Shown here: piece by piece, positions 16,351 to 21,919 of the stretch
Layout: each line of letters begins with the position of its first letter
How positions within the stretch are numbered: the first letter of the stretch is position 1
NCBI GenBank assembly: GCA_034440455.1
Contig: JAWXCB010000120.1
Span: forward strand, 1 to 21,919
Direction: 5' to 3'
DNA from: JAWXCB01 sp034440455
Lineage (GTDB): Bacteria; Bacteroidota; Bacteroidia; Chitinophagales; CAIOSU01
Length of the DNA: 21,919 nucleotides
Program-made: the position numbers and the translations under genes
Notes under the pieces: model-generated
Told to the model about the DNA's origin: nothing
Seen by the model: only the letters and a program-made list of their open reading frames with translations
Databases searched by the model: none

Positions 16351-17128
16351 ATTTATCCGGTATCTCCCACATATCGCCCCATAGCCGCTGCCCGCCATCC
16401 ACATAGATTGTTTCACCGGTGATGTAAGAAGCCATGGGTGAAGCAAGGAAACTCACCAAGTTAGCTACCTCCTCCATCGTCCCCATGCGCTTCATGGGAA
16501 TTTTTGAATTGATGCCTTTCAAAAAGTCAGGCGGATATTGGTCTAATCCTGATGACTGAATAATTCCCGGAGCCACCGCGTTGATGCGAATATTATGCGT
16601 AGCCCATTCAATCGAAAGTGTTTTTGTAAGATTATCAACTCCCGCCCGCGCTGCGCCTGTGTGCGACATGCCGGGAAATCCTTTGTAAATATTTGCGATG
16701 ATATTCACCACAATGCCCTGCTTCTGCGGCATAAAAAACTGCGTGGAAAATTGCTGCGTCATAAACCACGTTCCGTTCAGGTTTGTGTCAATCACCGCTT
16801 TCCAACCCTTTGGAGAAATCGCTTCGGCAGCAGAAGGGAATTGCCCGCCTGCGTTATTGATAAGAATATCCACCTTGCCTTCTTTCTCCTTTATCATTTT
16901 TGCAGCCTGCTCCACCGATTCAGGCTCGCGGATGTTCAACTCCACCGCTTCGCATTTCCCCAACGGCTGCAATTCTTTCAGCGCTTCCTCCAACCGTTCC
17001 ATTTTTCTGGAACCGATATAAACCTTTGCGCCAAGCGAAAGAAATTGTTTTGCAATCGTTTTCCCAATGCCGCTTCCGCCACCGGAAACCATCACAACTT
17101 TGTCTTTGAATAAATCTTTTTGAAACAT
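16349..17128 (-). CDS. SDR family oxidoreductase, PECR/2,4-dienoyl-CoA reductase-like
   Basis: 259 residues with a Rossmann fold. The cofactor site SGGGSGIG is at 15-22, the adenine-pocket NNAG at 91-94, and Asn117 (DTNLNGT) is the structural Asn. The usual YxxxK is absent: the aligned stretch is HTGAARAG (156-163), with Thr157 and Arg161 in place of Tyr and Lys. This same substitution pattern marks peroxisomal trans-2-enoyl-CoA reductase-like enzymes, and dienoyl-CoA reductases also lack the Tyr, so the protein is probably an enoyl- or dienoyl-CoA reductase in fatty-acid metabolism rather than a dead enzyme. The tail YVDGGQRLWGDMWEIPDK is typical of that subgroup. It seems monocistronic; 172 bp without a gene separate it from the next one on the same strand. 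Confidence 0.88.
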   Translation of the reverse strand: MFQKDLFKDKVVMVSGGGSGIGKTIAKQFLSLGAKVYIGSRKMERLEEALKELQPLGKCEAVELNIREPESVEQAAKMIKEKEGKVDILINNAGGQFPSAAEAISPKGWKAVIDTNLNGTWFMTQQFSTQFFMPQKQGIVVNIIANIYKGFPGMSHTGAARAGVDNLTKTLSIEWATHNIRINAVAPGIIQSSGLDQYPPDFLKGINSKIPMKRMGTMEEVANLVSFLASPMASYITGETIYVDGGQRLWGDMWEIPDK

Positions 17129-17300
17129 GCGAGAGATTTAGCGGTCCTAAGATAATGAGGGTTGCTCAATTTTAAGGCAGCAGAATTTCTTTTTACGATG
17201 CACCCTTTTTTTAAAATGAACAACGGTTATTTGAAAAGAGAAAATCAGACTGGTGCTGCAATAAATTGAATTTCCTAAGATAGAGACTATCAACGGTTTA

Positions 17301-17948
17301 TTACTTCTTCAGCAACTTAAATGCGTGCATCCATTGCCCGTGTAAAATGCCCGGGATGCACCACAACATGCACAGCGGCTCAATGGCGCGGGCGCCTTCG
17401 GCTGTGCCCATGTCTTCAGTTTCCCAGCCAAACTGGTCAAGTAGGGCGGTGACTTCTTTTTTTGCAGCGTCATTGTTACCGCAAATGAACATGCTGGGCT
17501 TTTGTCCTCCAAAATCAGGATTCACCATAAAGGCGTTGCCCACGCAACTGAATGCTTTTACGAAACGCGCTTGCGGAAATTTTTTCTGCAACTGCTCCAT
17601 GAGCGACTCATCAAGGTTGGTAAAAAAGCGCAACACTCCGTTTTGCGGGGGCGCATCGGCAATCGGGTTGGTGGCATCCATGATGATTTTTCCGTTCAGG
17701 TTTTCGCTGCCAGCCAGTTGCAGCGTGTTGGCTGCAATGGTTCCCTTCGCTGCAAGCACGATGATTTCGCCATGTTTTGCAGCGTCTTCAAACGAGCCTG
17801 TTTTGCCCTTGCTATTTTTCGATTTCCACTCGTTAAGTTTTGCAGGGTCGCGTGTGCCAATCATCACATCATAGCCGTGTTTGAGAAATCCGGAGCCGAG
17901 CGCCTGCCCGACAACGCCCGATCCAAGAATGCCGATTTTATTGCTCAT
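17301..17948 (-). CDS. NADPH-dependent F420 reductase-like dinucleotide-binding protein
   Basis: 215 residues with an N-terminal NAD(P) site GILGSGVVGQALG (6-18) and the following TRDP at 32-35, which fits NADP binding. Later landmarks are MDATNPIAD (90-98), KAFSCVGN and the end IPGILHGQWMHAFKLLKK. The family (F420-dependent NADP oxidoreductase-like fold) moves hydride between NADPH and a flavin-like or ketone substrate. Bacteroidota generally do not make F420, so another substrate is likely (inference). A perfect TAnnTTTG element lies 25 bp upstream. It stands alone, divergent from the YjgN/M48 pair. Confidence 0.85.
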   Translation of the reverse strand: MSNKIGILGSGVVGQALGSGFLKHGYDVMIGTRDPAKLNEWKSKNSKGKTGSFEDAAKHGEIIVLAAKGTIAANTLQLAGSENLNGKIIMDATNPIADAPPQNGVLRFFTNLDESLMEQLQKKFPQARFVKAFSCVGNAFMVNPDFGGQKPSMFICGNNDAAKKEVTALLDQFGWETEDMGTAEGARAIEPLCMLWCIPGILHGQWMHAFKLLKK

Positions 17949-17972
17949 GGTTTTATTGTTTTAGAATTTCAA

Positions 17973-17980
17973 CAAAGGTA
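17973..17980 (-). promoter_or_regulatory. Candidate -7 promoter element of the F420 reductase-like gene
   Basis: On the minus strand this reads TACCTTTG, a perfect match to TAnnTTTG, 25 bp before the ATG. No clear -33 TTG was found at the normal distance, which lowers confidence. Confidence 0.4.
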
Positions 17981-18115
17981 AAAGCCTATTGTTTCTTCAG
18001 CGTGAATTTTTGAGGATTAATTTCTCATGAGTGCCCCCTGTAAAAAAGCAAAAATATTTACAGATGAATTGTTTGATTTAAACATTTTATTTATTTTGGC
18101 AAAAAACCAACCAAG

Positions 18116-19075
18116 ATGGAACTACCAAAACAATACCAACTCCGCTTTCTGGGACAAGGAGGCGAGCTCTTTTCAATTCAAATTGTGAACCTGCTTTTAA
18201 TGATTGTCACGCTCGGATTGTACTATCCGTGGGCAAAGGCAAAAACTTTACGCTATACCTACGGAGCAACCGAGTTTGAAGGCAGCACGCTCCAATTTCA
18301 CGGCACGGGAGAAGAAATGTTTAAAGGGTTTATCAAAGCGATTTTATTCATTATCGGCATCTATGCCATCCCTGCAATAATTCTATTTTTTATGGATTTT
18401 ACCGGAGCGGCTGAGGTCTCTACTTTATTTCTTTATTTGGGCATCATCGGTATCATGCCTCTTGCCATACATGGCTCATACCGCTACCGGATGTCGCGTA
18501 CAAGTTGGAGAGGAATACGTTTCGGCTATCGTGGAAATAGAGGCGAATTGGTAAAATTGTTTTTCAAAGGATTATTCTTCACTATCATCACGTTTGGAAT
18601 TTACGGAGCCTGGTTCACTGTAAACCTGCGCAATTATGTATTGAGCCATATTCGCTTTGGCAGCGCGGAATTCAAATGGAAGGGCGATGGCGGATCTTTT
18701 TTCGGATTAAACCTTGGCGGTTATTTTCTCACCATCTTCACGCTTGGAATTTATTTTTTCTGGTGGCAGAAAAATCTCTTTGAGTTTTATATTAATAATC
18801 TTTGGATTGAAAAAGACGGCACAAACATCCGCTTTCGCTCAAAAGCAACAGGAGGCGGATTTGCAGGAATGATGCTTGTCAATATTTTGATTATCATCTT
18901 CACCTTCGGATTAGGCGCTCCCTGGGTTGTGGTGCGCACCCTCAACTTTGTTTTTGAAAATATTGAAATCGCAGGCGATGTTGACCTTGAACAAATCGTG
19001 CAAACAGAGCAGGATTTCAAAGACGCTACCGGTGAAGACATTGCTGATCTCTTTGATTTTGAATTCGTGATTTAA
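18116..19075 (+). CDS. YjgN/DUF898 family membrane protein
   Basis: 319 residues with alternating hydrophobic segments and short soluble beta-like stretches. A pattern of about 35 residues recurs five times, at about 32-66, 109-143, 158-193, 208-247 and 262-286. Each unit opens with a turn such as TLGLYYPW, TFGIYGAW, TLGIYFFW or TFGLGAPW, followed by a basic or aromatic helix and a strand. The sequence YYPWAKAKTLRYTYGATEFEG is diagnostic of the DUF898/YjgN family, whose role is unknown. The tail (291-319) is acidic. Its stop overlaps by one base the start of the M48 protease gene, so the two are translationally coupled. This suggests the membrane protein and the protease act together. Confidence 0.87.
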   Translation: MELPKQYQLRFLGQGGELFSIQIVNLLLMIVTLGLYYPWAKAKTLRYTYGATEFEGSTLQFHGTGEEMFKGFIKAILFIIGIYAIPAIILFFMDFTGAAEVSTLFLYLGIIGIMPLAIHGSYRYRMSRTSWRGIRFGYRGNRGELVKLFFKGLFFTIITFGIYGAWFTVNLRNYVLSHIRFGSAEFKWKGDGGSFFGLNLGGYFLTIFTLGIYFFWWQKNLFEFYINNLWIEKDGTNIRFRSKATGGGFAGMMLVNILIIIFTFGLGAPWVVVRTLNFVFENIEIAGDVDLEQIVQTEQDFKDATGEDIADLFDFEFVI

Positions 19076-20154
19076 TGACAAAACTCTTCCCTGGAAATTA
19101 TTTTGACGGACAAACTGCAAAGCCACAACCGGTAACGGTTGAGCTAAAAAACCAGCGGATAAAATTTACCCCCGCTGATAATTCCTTTAATCGAGAACTA
19201 CAACAACGCGACCTCTTCAATACCGAACAAGTGGGCTACAATAGGCTCCTGCTGCGCTTTGGGAATGAAGGCGCAGAACTGCTTGACGTGCGTTCAGATG
19301 AATTCGTGCAGTTATTTAAAAAGGAATTTCCGCACGTGAAGGGCGGGCAGAACATGCTTGAACGCATCGCCAACTCCGGCTGGAAAGGCATTACTACTTT
19401 GGTGGGATTGCTTATCGGTGCAGTGTTGCTGCTTTATTTCTTTGCAATTCCCTGGACGGGCGACCTTGCAGCGCGCTTTTTTCCGCAACACTATGAACAG
19501 CAATTGGGCGATTTATTGTATAAAAGCATCATCCGCGAATATGTGATTGATTCTACGAAAACCGCGCTGTTAAATGAATTAGTGCAAGAGGTAGATTTCA
19601 AAAGTGAGTACAACCTGAATATCATCGTAGTGGACTATGACATGAAAAATGCTTTCGCCATGCCGGGAGGACACATCGTGGTGTTTTCAGGAATCATGGA
19701 TGATATGCGGGGATATCCTGAATTGATGGGATTGCTGGCGCATGAAGTGTCGCATGTGAATGAGCGCCACACGCTGCGCTCGCTTTTCAGAAGTTTGTCG
19801 GGCTACATTTTTATTTCAGTGTTGCTCAACGATATTAACGGGTTGACAACAGTAGTGCTTGAAAACGCAAACAGCATCAAGTCGCTCTCGTTCTCGCGAA
19901 ACCTTGAGCAGGAAGCGGATATGGAAGGACTAAAAATTATGTTTCATAACAAAATTGACCCCAATGGCATGGTTGACTTGTTTGAAAATCTGATGTCAGA
20001 TGGCGATTTGCCTGAAGAGATGGAATTTCTCAGCACACATCCTGTCACTGAAAAACGGATTGAATACATCGAACAAAAAATCAAAGAGTCAGACTGCACT
20101 GTAGAACATAATGAAGCGATGCAGGCGGTTTGGGAGAAGTTGCAGATGCAATAG
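19075..20154 (+). CDS. M48 family membrane-anchored metallopeptidase
   Basis: 359 residues. The N-terminal ~100 residues form a small soluble domain of unknown role, followed by one membrane helix at about 105-124 and then the peptidase domain. The zinc site HEVSH is at 223-227 (His223, Glu224, His227), and the third ligand is Glu278 in the pattern ExxxD (EQEAD, 278-282). PGGHIVVFSGIM (197-208) and the late STHPVTEKRI are typical of M48 enzymes. These proteases degrade misfolded envelope or membrane proteins. The ATG shares one base with the stop of the YjgN-like gene. It converges on the surface-protein gene with 11 bp between stops. Confidence 0.88.
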   Translation: MTKLFPGNYFDGQTAKPQPVTVELKNQRIKFTPADNSFNRELQQRDLFNTEQVGYNRLLLRFGNEGAELLDVRSDEFVQLFKKEFPHVKGGQNMLERIANSGWKGITTLVGLLIGAVLLLYFFAIPWTGDLAARFFPQHYEQQLGDLLYKSIIREYVIDSTKTALLNELVQEVDFKSEYNLNIIVVDYDMKNAFAMPGGHIVVFSGIMDDMRGYPELMGLLAHEVSHVNERHTLRSLFRSLSGYIFISVLLNDINGLTTVVLENANSIKSLSFSRNLEQEADMEGLKIMFHNKIDPNGMVDLFENLMSDGDLPEEMEFLSTHPVTEKRIEYIEQKIKESDCTVEHNEAMQAVWEKLQMQ

Positions 20155-20165
20155 GAAAAGTAAAA

Positions 20166-21919
20166 TTACTTAATCAGAGTAATGCTTCCTTTCTTCGCGT
20201 GTTCTTTACGGCCGCTCACATAGGTAATGTTCAAAACATAAGTAAGTACCTGCGGAGTCAATATCTTGCTTTTGTAAGTGCCGTACCATTTGAAATCGGG
20301 GTCGGTGGATGTAAAGAGCAATTCGCCCCAGCGGTCGAAAATTTTAACTTCCATTGTTGCCCACAAATTTTTATCGCCAAAAACTTCAAAGAAATCATTA
20401 GCGCCATCGCCATTGGGCGTGAACGCATTGGGGATATAAGGCGGAGAGTCGGGAAGCACAACAAGCGTTATCGTGTCAGAAGCGGTGCAGCCGGAAATAT
20501 CAACTGCGGAAACTATATAGCTGATAGTGTTGAGCGGGCGCGAAACGGGAGCGGCACAATCAGAACAATTCAAAAATGTAGCCGGACTCCAATTGAGCGT
20601 GTGCAAGCCGGAACTGCCTGTAACAGCTGTGTTTAATTGCACCGGAGTTCCCGCAATAACCGAATCATTTTGAAACGCAATTAAATCGAATGCGCCATTG
20701 ACAAGCGTGAAAGTTTCTGTAATCGAGCAACTGTTTTGGTCCGTGATAGTAACGCTGTAATTTCCGCCTTGCAGGTTGGTTAAATCAGAATCGCTCGTGT
20801 TATCTGACCAATTGAAAATGTAGGGTTGAACACCACCGGAAACAGTTGAAGTAATTTCTCCTGTTGAAAGTTCAGGACAAGGATTATCAAGAATTGAGAA
20901 AACTGCTTGCGGCTCAGTATCTACGGTTACTACAGTATTAGCGCTGCCTGTGCAACCGTTAACTGCATCTGTAACAGTTACAGAATGATTCCCTGTTGAA
21001 TTCACTGTTATTGAATTCGTAATTTCTCCTGAATCCCAAAGTATAGACGAAAGCGGAGCGCTTGCTGAAACAGTTAGCGTAGTAGAAAGAACAGTGCAGG
21101 ATAATGTTAAATCTCCGCTGATAACAGTAAAGGGTGGAGAAATATTTTGAGAAACGATAACTACATCCGAAGCAGTGCAGCCATTAGCCGTTGCGGTAAC
21201 GATGTAAGTATTTGGTGAGTTGACAGATGTTGAATCTGCATTAATTCCATTTGACCACGCAAATATTGTTCCTCCAATGGAGGAGGATGCAGTTAATGTA
21301 AGCGAAGTTCTGATGCAGTTGAGTGAAGTATCAATGCCCCCTTCCACAACGGGCAAAGGATTGATTATCAAAAAATAAAGAGCGGTGTCAGGAATGCACA
21401 GACCGCCAAGCGGATTGTCAGTAATGAAACTTAGCGTTACGTTTCCCCCGGAAATATCAGCGCTGCTTGACGTGTAAATAAAACTGAAAGGACTGACGAC
21501 AGAGCTTAAAGCAGAAAAAGTACCGGAACCCGATGTCTCAGCAGAAACAAGCGTAGCTGAACCCGAAAAAGAACCAGATATATCTATCGTTTGCCCGGCA
21601 CAGATGCTGCCATTTGAATTGTCGAGTACTACAACCGGAGGATTAACGCAACCGCAATTGTTTCCAACTACAACTGCAACCGTATCCTCATTTGCACATC
21701 CGGCTACCGACCACACATATTGATAGGTTCCCGGGTTTTGAAAATTTGAAATGGTTGCCGTTGGACTGTTGGTGTTTGAAATCGTTGAAGTGCCCGGGTT
21801 AGTCACCAGCGGAGTCCATACGCCTGTGCCGCTTGCGGTCATCGTTGCCGATTCGGTGAGATAGCAGGAAACATTTTTATCTGTTCCCGCATCGGCAACA
21901 ACAGAAGAAACAGAAACAA
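20166..21919 (-). CDS. C-terminal part of a large T9SS-exported surface protein (SprB-like repeats, type B sorting domain), partial
   Basis: The frame is open to the right edge, 25 codons beyond the first internal ATG at 21842, so the gene is cut by the window. The visible ~583 residues are low in charge and rich in Ser, Thr, Asn and Gly. They consist of PKD/Ig-like beta modules (GTDKNVSCYLT, GTYQYVWSVAGC, then further Cys-containing modules) and at least one SprB-type repeat (TSTVSGGVQPYIFNWSD to GGNYSVTITDQNSC). The last ~90 residues are a gliding-motility-associated type B C-terminal domain: NAFTPNGDGANDFFEVFGDK, KIFDRWGELLF, then VLNITYVSGRKEHAKKGSITLIK. That domain directs export by the type IX system and attachment at the cell surface. 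Likely an adhesin or matrix protein; ligand unknown. Confidence 0.88.
   Translation of the reverse strand, partial: VSVSSVVADAGTDKNVSCYLTESATMTASGTGVWTPLVTNPGTSTISNTNSPTATISNFQNPGTYQYVWSVAGCANEDTVAVVVGNNCGCVNPPVVVLDNSNGSICAGQTIDISGSFSGSATLVSAETSGSGTFSALSSVVSPFSFIYTSSSADISGGNVTLSFITDNPLGGLCIPDTALYFLIINPLPVVEGGIDTSLNCIRTSLTLTASSSIGGTIFAWSNGINADSTSVNSPNTYIVTATANGCTASDVVIVSQNISPPFTVISGDLTLSCTVLSTTLTVSASAPLSSILWDSGEITNSITVNSTGNHSVTVTDAVNGCTGSANTVVTVDTEPQAVFSILDNPCPELSTGEITSTVSGGVQPYIFNWSDNTSDSDLTNLQGGNYSVTITDQNSCSITETFTLVNGAFDLIAFQNDSVIAGTPVQLNTAVTGSSGLHTLNWSPATFLNCSDCAAPVSRPLNTISYIVSAVDISGCTASDTITLVVLPDSPPYIPNAFTPNGDGANDFFEVFGDKNLWATMEVKIFDRWGELLFTSTDPDFKWYGTYKSKILTPQVLTYVLNITYVSGRKEHAKKGSITLIK

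Noticed and set aside
17279..17291. Short palindrome GATAGAGACTATC after the F420 reductase-like gene
   Set aside because: A 5-bp stem without a T tract is too weak to call a terminator.
18072..18098. Promoter for the YjgN gene (TTTG and TATTTTG)
   Set aside because: The spacing is short and the -7 element is imperfect in an AT-rich stretch, so chance is likely.

Overview
The window looks like a chromosomal segment of a member of the Bacteroidota, probably from the Chitinophagales/Sphingobacteriales part of the phylum (the order is inference). The signs are a type B gliding-motility/T9SS C-terminal sorting domain with SprB-type repeats, PKD-like and dockerin-like domains on secreted enzymes, lipoproteins with short lipoboxes, MbnP-family proteins, promoters of the TTG/TAnnTTTG type, few Shine-Dalgarno sequences, and Bacteroidota-style palindromic intergenic repeats. 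No rRNA, tRNA, CRISPR array, complete insertion sequence or prophage was seen.

Left part (1-9683, all minus strand): a secreted class C beta-lactamase-like serine hydrolase with PKD-like, carboxypeptidase-regulatory-like and dockerin-like domains, apparently cut short before a sorting domain; a membrane protein with a YcxB-like C-terminus whose N-terminus looks frameshifted; a 2044-residue alpha-2-macroglobulin with an intact CAEQ thioester motif; and a CPBP-family membrane protease. Hairpin repeats lie between several of these genes. A stretch of about 350 bp without a gene (9684-10034) holds a palindromic, MITE-like repeat and the promoter of the next operon.

Centre (10035-15883, plus strand): one probable operon encodes a small exported Cys-containing protein, an outer-membrane beta-barrel candidate, two MbnP-family lipoproteins and two diheme cytochrome c peroxidase/MauG-like lipoproteins, followed by a MiaE-type tRNA hydroxylase. 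In characterised MbnP/MbnH pairs the diheme enzyme converts a tryptophan of MbnP to kynurenine and so creates a copper site. This locus has both partners in duplicate and is the most interesting system in the window: a possible Bacteroidota copper-handling or protein-modification module.

Right part (15892-21919): minus-strand genes for a YvlD-type four-helix membrane protein (the phage holin 4_2 family, but not in a phage), a PECR/DECR-like short-chain dehydrogenase and an F420/NADP oxidoreductase-like dinucleotide-binding protein. A plus-strand pair follows, YjgN/DUF898 membrane protein and M48 metalloprotease, overlapping by one base. Facing the pair is the C-terminal part of a large T9SS-exported surface protein that runs off the right edge.
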